From the NCBI GenBank assembly GCA_030737875.1, contig CM060910.1:70750501-70814500 (forward strand): DNA of 64,000 nt, read 5' to 3'. The DNA comes from Allium sativum (lineage: Eukaryota > Streptophyta > Magnoliopsida > Asparagales > Amaryllidaceae). A program made the position numbers and the translations under genes. Of this stretch, positions 35,706 to 46,793 are shown one piece after another; position 1 is the first letter of the stretch, and each line of letters starts with the position of its first letter. Below the pieces are notes generated by a model, which saw only the letters and a list, made by a program, of their open reading frames with translations, ran no database searches and was not told the DNA's origin.

Positions 35706-36461
35706 TTGATTTCGTCCACCTCCTGGCACATCCAGGTTGTCGCTTCACATAGAACCATTCCAGTCTGGAATCTCCAGCTTTACTGCTGAATGGCGCCGAG
35801 ATTATCTTCCTTTTAGGAACAGACTCAAAATAGCAGAAAGATGGAGTCTCTCGAGTCCGATGCTTGAAGTTATAGAAGAAATGAACGTCATCGAACGTGA
35901 GCTCTATGCCTAAGATCTCACGGTATGCTATGTACAAAGTGTGCAAGTAGGCATAAGAATTGGGATGCAGCTGCATGGGGGCAATCCGCATTTGTCTTAG
36001 AAAGTCAACGATGAAGGGAGAAAATGGAGGGATAGCGCCGACCATACACATCAACCGAGTGACCGCCATATATCCTTCTGGAGGGTTGTGGGGACGGTCA
36101 GAGCTTGAAGGCACTAGAGTGTCCCTTTTCATTATCCCATATTTCAAACAAATTCGAGTAAGTCGGTCGTTATCGATTGTTGATTCAACGGAATCTTGGG
36201 GCGATTCCAATATGACAGCCGATTCAAACTCATCAGGAGCCCGGTCGTCGCCAACCCCTCCTTCTTCTTCAAACCCTAAAGAAACTTCATTCTCTGAAGA
36301 CACTTCGTCACTTTTACGATTTCCGACGTCGTAGTCTGAACCCTCATTATCCCATTCTGGATCCGACGGAGAAGATATGTCCTCGAGAGTAATCTTGTTA
36401 GAGGTTTCCGGGCTTTTTTCCTCTCAGCTAGTCTGGAAGAGCGTCGGCGTCTCATGGTCAT
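35706..36461 (-). pseudogene. L5 antisense gene, first exon with plant 'putative gypsy type transposon' domain
   Basis: The start is probably ATG 36461 or 36455 (MRRRRSSRLAERKK, basic, nuclear-signal-like). A one-base slip in an A run near 36422 moves the reading to the frame open to 35686. That frame holds an acidic stretch (SSENEVSLGFEEEGG) and then a domain at about residues 75-150 of the 205 (PPEGYMAVTRLMCMVGAIPP, LRQMRIAPMQLHPNSYAYL, LTFDDVHFFYNF). From memory this matches the Pfam family Transposase_28 found in antisense genes of plant gypsy elements; despite its name no transposase activity is established. A donor GTAAAGC at 35705 fits a 77-base intron. Confidence 0.7.
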
Positions 36462-37800
36462 AAAACTATTGAAGAAGCAATAGCACAAATTAGAGCAAAT
36501 TAGCCCGTATCCCCCCGTGCGTGTGTGCAAACTAAAGTGTAAACAGTGCATACGGAAAGTGCAAAGTAAATATTTAAAAGTGCGACGAAAAAGTTCGGCA
36601 AGATATAAAAAGTTGAAGTAATTCTTGATGTCCAGTTACGTTCGCAAGGCACTATCCTAACTGTCCATTAAATTGAAGATCATGCCAAAGGTTGATTGGG
36701 CCAGTTAGACGAGTTTTTATGTGTTAAGGTAGACTGTGCTTCGGTTCGGTTCGGGTCCATTCATTGGGATCGGATCGGGGGCGTGGCCTTAGGCTTGAAT
36801 ATCACATTGAAACTCAGAAATCAAAGACGGATCGGATCGGAGGCAAAGTCCCCTAATGGTTCGGATTGGATCACGTAGTTTTATTTCTCCTCCGTCATCT
36901 TACGGTCCGACCCGATCCGGTTAGGTAAGCTCCTTCTTCCCTTCTTTAAATACTTGCTCCGACCCGATCCGATCTCCTGGATTTTTTTTTTCTTTCTTTA
37001 CGTGCCCCGACCCGGTCCGATTTCCTGAACTCCTTTCTTCTTTCCCTCACTTTTTTCAACTTCCATGACCCTCCGAACCGAACCGATTCTCCATCATCCT
37101 CTTCTTCTCCTTCACCCTTTTTTTTTCCTAACCGACCCCAGGGCCAATTTCGTGCCAGTCCCTCAAAGCAAAACCAAGCAATTACATGCTGGTGCACTCA
37201 ACTACGGATTCTCGTTCCCTCCGCTCCAACCTCAAGACGGCGACGAGCCCACTGGCGACGATGGCGAGGGGGAGGGTCACGGCGGCAAGGTCATCAGAGT
37301 CTCATAGTTAAATCATCCTAATCGCTCACGAATCCGACGCGAGAATGATTAAAGAAGGAATCGATCGAAGTTTTATAACCTACCGATGTAATTACTTCGA
37401 GAATTAAAAGGAATTTTGATGCTTCACGAATTAGTTTTCTTTCTCTCGTTCTGCAGAATTTCAGGAGTAAAACAGTAAAAATGAAAGGAGGAAGAAGGCA
37501 GTGTTTATATAGAAGAGAAGAGTGTCTATTCGTCTCCCCATTTGGATCGGCAGCCCAGTAGGAGAATTCTCGTTCGGATCGGATGGACAGCCCAGAAGCG
37601 AAGCTTGGCCCAACAGTCCAGTGAAAAATAGAAAGGAGAAGGGATCTGTTCGGATCGGAATCCGAACCGAACCGATTTCTTTAGCTCAGCAGCGAATTAA
37701 ATTGAAATTTGAAGAAAAAGATGAGAACACAAGAAAAATCACCTTGAAGAGCGCTGTGCAATGATAGTCAAAGTATGCTCCGTCTCCAACAGAAGCATCA
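36462..37800. promoter_or_regulatory. L5 3' non-coding region rich in GGATCGG/CCGATCC motifs
   Basis: There is no convincing coding sequence. The stretch 36740-37700 holds many TCGGATCGGA and CCGACCCGATCC type motifs in both orientations, as do the LTRs. It must contain the promoter of the antisense gene; AT-rich TTTAAATATTTAC (minus strand, about 36570) is a weak TATA candidate. Confidence 0.5.
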
Positions 37801-37815
37801 TTTGAGGGGGCAAAA
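37801..37815 (+). promoter_or_regulatory. L5 polypurine tract
   Basis: TTTGAGGGGGCAAAA directly precedes the TGTTAG start of the 3' LTR, as needed for plus-strand priming. Confidence 0.9.
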
Positions 37816-38677
37816 TGTTAGCCCACTTTGTGAACCGGGCAACACAAAGTCAAGATGTGAAATATTGAAAAAACTTGGGAAGTATTGAAGTAGGTCGGAT
37901 CGAAGCAGCGTATCGGTTCGGATCGGATAAGGTCTTCTGTTCGGATCGGTGAACAATCGTTGTTGGAATCAGAGAGGCACAGCTGTTCGGATTGGAGGGC
38001 AATCTACTTCAAGTTGGATCGGAAGGCCACCCAGTTGCTACAGAAATAGATCGGAGCGGAGCAGAGTAAAAAGGAGAGAGAATTGGCCCTGAGTTAATCC
38101 TGGTCGGATCGGAGATGCCGATCCGAACCCCATGAGCATGTCCCTCCGATCCGAACCCATTTTACACGTCACTTTCCTGCATGAGCGCCTTGTTATTCGG
38201 AGCGGCTATGACCAGTTCCTACCCACAACGTCCACTGCTCTGATGCGTTGTCAACACAGAAATCCATCCAAACCCGAGGCTAATGGGATGGATGACACGT
38301 GGCTCCGATCCGGATCGGGTTCTGAGCAAATTCTCACCTATAAATACCCCGTCTGGAGACAAAGAAAAGGATCTTTTTTCTGGCACTTTGAGAGTTCAAC
38401 CACCTTCATAACTCGAATTCCAGCACTCCCGGAAAATCCAAATCTTCTTTCATTATTTGTTTTTAGACAATTGAGCGATTGTAAGTGAGTTGTGAGAGAA
38501 ATCAAGTGAACATTTCATTGTACTTGCAACTAAATCAGTGAAAATAGTGAAAGACAAGTGGACATAGGCATTTCTTCGCCGTACCACTATAAATCCTGTG
38601 TGTTCATTTTTATTTTTGATTTCATTTCATTCTGCTTTTAATCAATTTGGGTGTTAGAACCACTTTTTGGTCTAACA
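37816..38677 (+). repeat. L5 3' LTR
   Basis: 862 bp, TGTTAG to CTAACA, followed by the AGTAG target copy. TATAAATA lies at 38339-38346 and the hairpin at 38558-38587. The only indel relative to the 5' LTR is one extra C in CCGAACCCCATG. Confidence 0.95.
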
Positions 38678-39299
38678 AGTAGTATAATGTAACTTTATTT
38701 TTCTTCAAATTACTGTGATGGAATTTTTTTTAATACAATTTTGTTGGCTATACATACAAGTGATTAAACATAATGAAGTAAATTACTATTCTATTTTGGC
38801 CTAAACAACAGTTTGCAGTATGGTTGAATTATGTTGTGATTCTGACATGTAAATTGTAACGGGTGACAAGGCTATATTGATGCAGTTTGTACTATGTTTA
38901 GAGTGAGAGCTGCATTCTTTAAATACTGCATGTCTTATTGAAGCTGTAATATTGTTAGTAAGTAAGAAAATTTTAGTTTGTACTTGGTTTTTTTGGTAAA
39001 TTATTGATACTTATTTTGAAAATATTGCACTAGATCTTCCTGTTCCATTTTGTTATACTAAAGATTGTATTTTAAATGCTATTAATGAATTATATTGTTT
39101 TCTATAATGTTGTTGCTCCTAAATGTATGGATTATCAACATTATGAATGAAATATTATGCATGTTGTACTATCCAATTTACACTGTTATTTAATCTTATT
39201 ATATCAATTTATATTGTTATTTAATTTTATTATATAATTGCAACTGATAATTATTCGTTTTGATATGTATATTCATACTGTTGCATATTTGAGAATTAT
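38678..39299. other. L4 interior, right part, non-coding
   Basis: AT-rich sequence continuing the CACTA interior after L5. No transposase or other protein is recognised. Confidence 0.5.
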
Positions 39300-39549
39300 G
39301 ATCAAATGCAGGGCTTTTGCTTCGATTGTAACCATAACAGGAGCAACAAGTATGTCATTTTTTGGGCTGATGGTGTACTTTTTTGCTTCTGTTGTGCTAG
39401 CAACTAAAGCCAAAAAAATGGTTCTTGCTTCAGTTGAATAACCGAAGCTACAAATTTTAGCCTGTTGCATCGTCTGCAGTTGCTTCGGTTGTTGAACCGA
39501 AGAAACAGGGGGTAAACAACTGAAGCAACTGATCTGTTATGTAGTAGTG
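39300..39549. repeat. L4 right subterminal hairpins and terminal inverted repeat
   Basis: About four units of TTGCTTC(G/T)GTTG...GAAGCAA type (around 39318, 39382, 39427 and 39480) lead to the terminal repeat 39521-39549 that ends GTAGTAGTG. They mirror the units at the left end. Confidence 0.75.
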
Positions 39550-40652
39550 TCGACCCAATAAATTAGGGTTTCTCCATTCCCAAATCAACTTGCAATTTCG
39601 ATTGTACTGATTGAAATCTGTCTTCGATGGATCGAACAATTTGTGCCTCTCGTCTTTCGTTCTCTGACTTGGGATTACTTGCGATGGAAAGTTACGGTGA
39701 GTTTTCCAAAATAATTTTCTTTGATTTTCTTTTCGAATAGTTGCTTATTGGGTTTTCCAAAAAAAATTCCTACGATGAAATAGGTGTTTATATAGGATTA
39801 TATATTCCTATAATCTACCCTGATTCCATAATATGACTTGCTGATTGTTGCGTGATGTTTCCCCTTTTTCTCACGACCTTAATTGAGATTCTTGCGTGAA
39901 TAAAATGTACGATTTAGTGCCTTATATGATTTGTTGGAGGCTTGGAAAACATGTCGTGATTCATTGATTCATCAGGTCGAGATTTTGTAGTTGTTCTGGC
40001 CCAAATTTTTTGCATTTGTGAATTCAATTTGAGGATTCCTAGCCTAAAATAGCTCTTATGATTTTTGGAAATAGATTGCTGATTTCTTGAGTAGCCTTGC
40101 CTTGATTGCTATGTGTTTCCTCTACGATTTCTGGAAAGAAAAATCATTTGAACTTGCCAAAAAGTTGTTGATAAAAACTGGAAATAATTTGGAAAATTCC
40201 CCATGTTGAATTTAATTTGATCTTGCTGAATTTTTCACTGATTTTCTTTACCAATAATTCCACCATGAATTTTGGAAATTTCTAAGCCAAAGCAGTTTTC
40301 AAATTTCTAGCATAAAAAAGAGATGCCTTCTTGCCAAAAAAAAATTGTTGCCAAAGATTGTTTGTCCTTCCTAGAACAACTTGCAAAATTTTGTTGCATA
40401 CTTTTTGAAAACATTTTGAAATATTCTTGCCACAAATATGAACAGATGCTGCACTTTAAATTGGAATGATACTGCACATTTATTTTCCTTGAGTTTGAAC
40501 TGATGCTACACTTTTACTTTGTCATGAATATCCGAGCAGATTATTTGTTTGATATGAACAGATACTACACAGTTTCTATTGTATTCTTGAACTTTGATTC
40601 TTGCTCGCACACACATTTATATATATGATTCTTGCTCGCACACACACGCACA

Positions 40653-40721
<69 letters not shown>

Positions 40722-42111
40722 TTGCAATGCTCCTTGTTAAAACTGCACTGACTTTTGTGATTAGTTGTTGCCTATGATTTCTGGTACTTCGAATGCCCAT
40801 AAATTTGAACACATTGATTTGCCATTTACTCGAACTGGTACTACACTTTAACTCGCTGTGCTTCACCTTCTTCATATTGTGATCTCCATTACTACTGTCT
40901 TGGCACTTATGTTTTGTTGCATTGGCTGGTTGTTTCATTGTTGCTTTTGTACATCACTTTGCTCCTGTACACTCACTTGATTGTATTTGGTAACTTGTTA
41001 CTCGAGTTTGAGCACTTCTGTTAAAACTTATACATGTACACATTGTTGTTTAATTGACTGTGAGGTAAAATGTGCTTGAACTTGAGATGCTTTGAGCTCA
41101 TGAACACTGACTCGTTCTATTCCGCCATGCTTGAGCATGTATACAACACATTTGTGTTTGCACTTTCTATTTGACCCTTGCTTGCGTATATACATGTTGC
41201 CATGTATATATATATATATATATATGTATATAAACACATATGTATATATATATGTTTGTATATACGGGTAACTTCATATGTACATTGTCAATTATGTGTT
41301 CATGGATACTTGCAGCACGCCAGCATTGTCATCATATTCGATATATATTTGTCCATTTCTGACCATATTGCCCCTGCACAGAAAATATGTGTATATGCAT
41401 ACACATGTTTGTGCTTACCATGTATAGTGCACATGTAGTAAATATATATGTGAGTACTATAGACGATGTCTACCTTGTGGTATTTACAGTGAATTACTGT
41501 GAATATCACAAGTAATCTAGTCATAGATGGATGTCCATATAAATCAGATCAAGTCATGAAAAATGATGAGAAACACACCAAAATTCTGAGGCAAATAAAT
41601 TTTTAAAATAAAAATTATATCAGCTAGAATGTAAAATATTTTTGTTCCAGTTTACTGTGTGTTTCTTCTGTGATAGGTAAACAGAAGACTGGACTGATTA
41701 TGAAGACAGAGTCAGAAAACAAAACTGTGTCATTGTGTCAATGTATATAAATAACAGAGAGAGTGATTGAGAGATACTAAAAGTATATGCATCTGTATAA
41801 CTGAGTGACAGAGTGAAATGCTGTAGTGAGGAGCAAATGTATAAAATAGAATATGAATGTATTGTATTATAGTGAAATGTACAACTGGTGGAGTTATAAA
41901 TTTTTACTGTTTGAAATGTTGAAATAAAATATTATATTTAAATAAAATACTATTTGAATATTTAAATTCTTGTGTAGTAATATTTTATTTAAATATAAAT
42001 ATTATATTATGTCTATGATGTAGTATAACAACACAATTACAAACACATTTATAGTAATAAATATATGTTTGTTATCATCAAACAAAAAACATAGAATTGT
42101 TAGATACAACA

Positions 42112-42125
42112 ATCTCCCCCTTTTG
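42112..42125 (-). promoter_or_regulatory. L3 polypurine tract
   Basis: The minus strand reads CAAAAGGGGGAGAT next to the TG start of the left LTR. This is the standard copia plus-strand primer. Confidence 0.85.
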
Positions 42126-45100
42126 ATGATGGCAAACATAAAATAAGATATTGAATAGAATATTATAATAAATGTGTTTGATGGTGAATTATTGAACTCC
42201 CCCTACAACAAAACTCCCTCTAGATATATGCATGAGTGAAAAACCATAATTGAAACTTCAATATTAAAATATTCAAAAAATATCCACTCATCGATCAAAA
42301 TCTTAACCCATTCTCTCCCTTTTATTATCCTCAAAAGGATACAGAAAATAAAACAGTGATGAAAAATGGACTAAAAATAAAATTCAGCTTAAGAGGAAGA
42401 ACGATCATCATAAATCTCAATCAGTCAAAAAAAATCATAATATTCTAAGAACCAATGACAAATTTCATATTTTAGAATAATGGATTTACGATGAAATTCA
42501 TAAAAATGGAGAGAGTTTAAAAAAGAATTCCAATTATTTTTCAATAAAATTTTAAAATTGAGCACAAAACAGTGGATTTGGACAATGATTATAAATTCAA
42601 TTTAAGTGACGTAATCAAATAATCTCAAATCCCAATAGCTATCAATCAACAAATCATAATATATCATAAGTTATTAACGTACATTTCACAAATTAGAAAA
42701 ATGGATTAATAATGTTGGTTTTTATGCACCAAGGAGAAATTCATATAAAAATTTATTTATTGCAAATTATTTTCTTTTATTTTTCCTTTTTATTTAAGAG
42801 CACACTGACTACACATAACTAGATCTTGGATTTTTAAATGAGGTCGGTTGCAGCTTAAAAATAAGTAATCTCATAACCATGCATGACCAGAGCTTGAATT
42901 TTTAAATGAGGTTAGAGAAACACTTATGAATACTATATTGTTATTATTTTCTGTTTTAAATAAAACTCCTCAGTATATAGAACCAATATGGGTGAAAGAA
43001 ATATGTAGGTACAGAAATGGTTTGTGAAATAAAATTTTAAATTAATCGCATTATGAAATATGCTCAACTATACCAGGATTCTTGAAAATTTTCAATTATC
43101 ACTAATTCTGAAAAAAAAACATAATCACAATTCCATCACAAATATTTCCACTGTTTATTCAAGATGATTTTTAAAAATATTAAATCTCCACATTAATATA
43201 AAATCATGATGGATGGTAGAATGATGATAGACTAAGAAAATGTTCATGAAATAAACGCCAACTCAAAGATATTATAAAAATTGTTCAATCATCATGAAAA
43301 TTTTAAATAAAATTTCCTCTTGTTTTGAAATATACTATAGTCACAACTCATTACAATTTCGATAACCTGATAATAATTTTGATGAGTTCTAAATATAGTT
43401 CATTTTGGTTATTGATTTCAATTTCTGAATAAGTAATTAATAAATGATTTTAAAATTGAAAAATCAATTACAAGAGGGAGTCACAAAGATTTATAAATCA
43501 CAAGAGATATTTAAAGAGATCTATACAAGATGGAAAAAATTATAAAGAATCAAACAGATGAGTGAAATCTTTTTAAACACTTCTGATACCACTAGTTGTC
43601 TCTGCTAAGGGGATTTTAATACTACACTAGTGACTAACAAAGATATTTCATACAACAGTTTCCAATCACCAAGCTCAAGCAAAAAATTTAACAATTCAGT
43701 TCCAATTAACAAAGTAGTAAGATAAATTCATAAGAAGTCTTACAAGAGAGTTTTCAGAACATTTACAATAAGTCCAAGAAGACAAATTATAATTCAATTC
43801 AGACCATTTTTCAGAGCAGCGATTATTTTTACCAAAAACAAGCAGTTATCAAACCATTTTCAAAATGATTTCTTTTATCAGAGCATAACAACAGTCAATT
43901 TCAAAGTAGACTTGTCATGAGAATTTTTCATAGATATTTATGACATTCACCTTAGATGATTCATGACCCAAGATTAAAAATATAGTTTATTTTAAATCAT
44001 TTGAAGGAACATGAAAAATCTCAAGATTCAATTAATCTATCACACCATATTATAAATTTCAAATCCAAGATGTGTGTGAGATTCACGAATTAATAATTTC
44101 AAATGATTTTAAACAAACAAATATTCAAATCAAACGATCATGAAATAACAGTGAGTTGAATACAAGATCTTAAAATAATTTCTCATAATTATTTCTGATA
44201 AGACAAGAGAAAAAAATTCAGAATAATTACATTAGTCTTCAGAGATATACATGATCCAAAAGTAGTTTATTTGAAATCACTAAATCGATGTAATTTTTTT
44301 GATATAATGAATCAATCACACAAGATTATTAATTTTAAATCTAAGAGGTGTGTGATATTCAAAATATCAAAAATTTCAAATGATTTCAAACCATCAAATA
44401 TCCAACCAAAAACGATCATGAATAAAAAGAATTTCTTGGCTTTGATAACATCAAGTGAAATGTTTTTCAAATCAGAAATATCCAAGCCAATCCACAAATC
44501 AATGAAATTATCACAACTGAAAACTAGTACTGTGTTGTAATAAGTATAAATTTTTGAGTCTTTCTAAAATGAATTAGAAGGAACTCAAAACAGCAGAGGC
44601 ATGTGAAATTTCATTAATTTTCCAGATCTTCAAAAATTTAGAATTCAAAAATAATAATGTTCAAGATATAACAAGAATTCTTCAGCACTTTTAGCAATTC
44701 AAAAATAAAATAATAAACTTCAAAATAATTGTAGATATTTACAAGTTTAAATTCAAGATCTGGAAATGATTAAAATATGAGAGTTTTATTCAAATCAAGC
44801 GAAATTCCAAAAAATCAAGAATTCTGCAATTAGAAGATAAGAAACTCAAAATAAAAAATAAGGCAGTGTCAAATTAAATCCCTATAATCAAAAGAAAGAA
44901 ATAGAAGGGGTAAAAGGAGGAATAAACAAAGAAAATATATATTAATAGAGATGAGTTTAGAGGTTATACCAGAATTCGATGTGAGCAAAAGAATATCTAA
45001 CTCAGACAATCTTGGTTAAGGAACTTTGAATGATACAGAAATATGGAACAACTTGAATTCGATTCTCTTTCTGCAAAGCAGTTCCTCAGCCACCTTCGAT

Positions 45101-45585
45101 ACCTAATAGTTTAGAGGGTTGAGTGGTTTAACAAAATTTGTAAAACCACTCCTAACTTTATTCATGTCTTTTGGTACCTAAACCTGTTTATATAACAATC
45201 CACTGGAGTTTACCTTTATACCTTTAGGAACCGAAATCTGTTTGAATTTAGTCAAAATCATTTTGTTTCCATTTGGGATCCAAGACTGTTTAAATGGTTT
45301 GTTAACAAACAAAATCTCATATTGTTTATAATTAAAAAATCCTTTAAAATTATCAGAGTTTAACTTTTCAAAATGATCTTGTCTAAAATGGTTTGAATGA
45401 TTTTTAAAAACATTTGAATTCAGTTTTTCAAACCCATTGATTTTCCCAAAGCCAAGACAATATTCATTTCCAACAAAAAATTGGTTTTACAACAACATAT
45501 TCAACGATTTTTCCCCATTAAAGAATTTTTCAAAAGTTAATTCTAATTGTTGAATTTTGGATTTAAGATCACCGATTTCTTTTAT
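42126..45585. other. L3 interior without coding capacity
   Basis: About 3.5 kb of AT-rich sequence. Short open frames exist (for instance 44271-44540 plus) but show no recognisable domain. A primer-site-like TTCTGATACCA at 43581-43591 is noted separately. Confidence 0.6.
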
Positions 45586-46053
45586 TTAATCTGAACAACG
45601 ATTACTAGTGACCTTTCTTTCAACATCATGTTGTCTCAAAGCCAAATTTTCATTTTCAAGTAATTTAATTTTGGCTTGGGATTCGGAAATTTCAAATTCA
45701 AAATTATTTTTCTTTTCAGATTCAAGTTTTTCAAAGGTTTTAAATTTTTCAATCTCATTTTCAAGCTCTTTCAAAATCAAATCAGTTTTCAACAAGCTTT
45801 CTTTTTCAAAAATATCAAGTTTGGAATTTTCAGATGCCTTAAAAATATCCAATTCCTTTTGCAGAAAATTATTTGAACTTAATAACTCAATCTCGTTCTC
45901 TTTTAAGATCAGAAATTCATTCTCAAGCTTTTGAATATTTTTATTGAGATAAACAAGATCGGTTTTCAATTTCAAACAATTTTTACAATCATAATTTTCA
46001 AATTTACTTATGTTATCAAGCTTTAATTCTGAATCATGGTTTTTGTTGGTCAA
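45586..46053 (-). pseudogene. L3 gag-like coiled-coil relic
   Basis: The 155-residue frame is rich in Glu, Lys, Leu and Phe, with a heptad-like pattern over most of its length (KTDLVYLNKNIQKLENEFLI, then ESLLKTDLILKELENEIEK). A CKNCLKLK motif precedes the coil. Gag proteins of large plant copia elements (SIRE-like) contain such a Cys-x-x-Cys plus coiled-coil part. It lies downstream of the primer site in the correct orientation. The rest of gag-pol is absent. Confidence 0.5.
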
Positions 46054-46779
46054 CTCAAGATTTTTTGATTTTAGAGTTTTATTTTACCACTGGAGCTTAT
46101 CAACAGATTTAGTTAAATTAGAACACATAAACTAAATCTTCATATGAGAAATTTCCTGTTTCATCATTTGTTTAGTCTCCATCGTTTGATCTACTTGGAT
46201 TTTCACTGTTTCTCCTTTCAAGCACAGATCTGAATCTAAGTTGACATTTCGGGGTTTTGAGCTGCTGTTGTCAATTCTTCCGTGCTTCATATCAAGAGTA
46301 TTCTAGATTTCCTGCGCAGTTAAACAATGAGAGATGAGATTAAGTTGATTATTACTAAGATAAGAATACAAAATATGCATAACAAGAGAAGTGACAACTT
46401 TATTTTTCTTATCTAGCATATCTCCCATATTTTCAAAAATATTCCAATATTCAAAATTAACAGATTTTAAATAGAGTTCGATTTTTGATTAACAAATTAA
46501 AAAATCTGTCCCGTTGAAAATAATTGAAATATCACTGAACTGCTCTCGCTGTACTGACAACCAGGGAACACCATCTCTAGAGTTAATAAAATACTGAGCT
46601 ATGATACCACTCGTGCTCAAATTGCCTATAATGGCACACTAGTGTACCTCAGAAACTGATTTTACATCCGGCCTCTCGATACGAAATAACCAATCCCAAG
46701 GAATGTGGGGGTAAGAGTCAATGCTTCTCCACAAACATCATCAATCACAACGCGAGAACACCTCGTCACGACTGAACTA

Positions 46780-46791
46780 GCTCTGATACCA
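46780..46791 (-). promoter_or_regulatory. L3 primer binding site (initiator tRNA-Met)
   Basis: The minus strand reads TGGTATCAGAGC, two bases from the LTR end at 46794. It is identical to the site of the copia relic at 7208. Confidence 0.9.
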
Positions 46792-46793
46792 CT

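Larger units (their letters stand above)
24723..38677 (+). mobile_element. L5: nearly intact Tat/Retand-like Ty3/gypsy element
   Basis: Two almost identical LTRs (24723-25583 and 37816-38677) start TGTTAG and end CTAACA and are flanked by a perfect AGTAG duplication (24718-24722 and 38678-38682). Inside, in order: primer site, gag, protease, RT, RNase H, second RNase H, integrase, a UTR with repeats, an antisense gene and a polypurine tract. Dual RNase H and an antisense gene between pol and the 3' LTR are marks of the Tat lineage (Retand, Grande and relatives). The coding strand carries four in-frame stops and one frameshift, so it is probably not autonomous. Confidence 0.92.
21547..39549. 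mobile_element. L4: non-autonomous CACTA-type DNA transposon
   Basis: The left end is CACTACTACAAAATAGGGC and the right end is its imperfect inverse, ending TGTAGTAGTG; about 29 bases pair with five mismatches. The uninterrupted right LTR of L3 shows the empty site: CAGCCGAC runs directly into the sequence found after 39550. The target copy is CGA on both sides, with one extra T at the right junction. Both subterminal regions are filled with hairpin repeats typical of CACTA (En/Spm) elements. No transposase is recognised in 21547-24722 or 38678-39549. Without L5 the element is about 4 kb. Confidence 0.85.
21000..42111 (-). repeat. L3 3' LTR (left copy), interrupted by L4
   Basis: The LTR starts TATTGGATCTAG (the right copy has TGTTGGATCTAG) and ends ATACAACA at 42111. 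Parts 21000-21546 and 39550-42111 align end to end with the right copy, so the CACTA element entered after the retrotransposon. A TA microsatellite of about 64 bases lies at 40656-40719. Confidence 0.85.

Noticed and set aside
25038..38488. 118-codon open frames at 25038-25394 and 38132-38488 as a gene
   Set aside because: They are the same stretch of the two L5 LTRs and cover the TATA box. No domain is seen.
40576..41438. Open frames rich in Ile-Tyr repeats
   Set aside because: They are translations of TA/CA microsatellites in the L3 LTR.
45608..45934. Plus-strand open frame opposite the L3 gag relic
   Set aside because: It is the Ser/Phe-rich complement of a Lys/Glu-rich coiled-coil frame on the minus strand, which has the orientation of the element.
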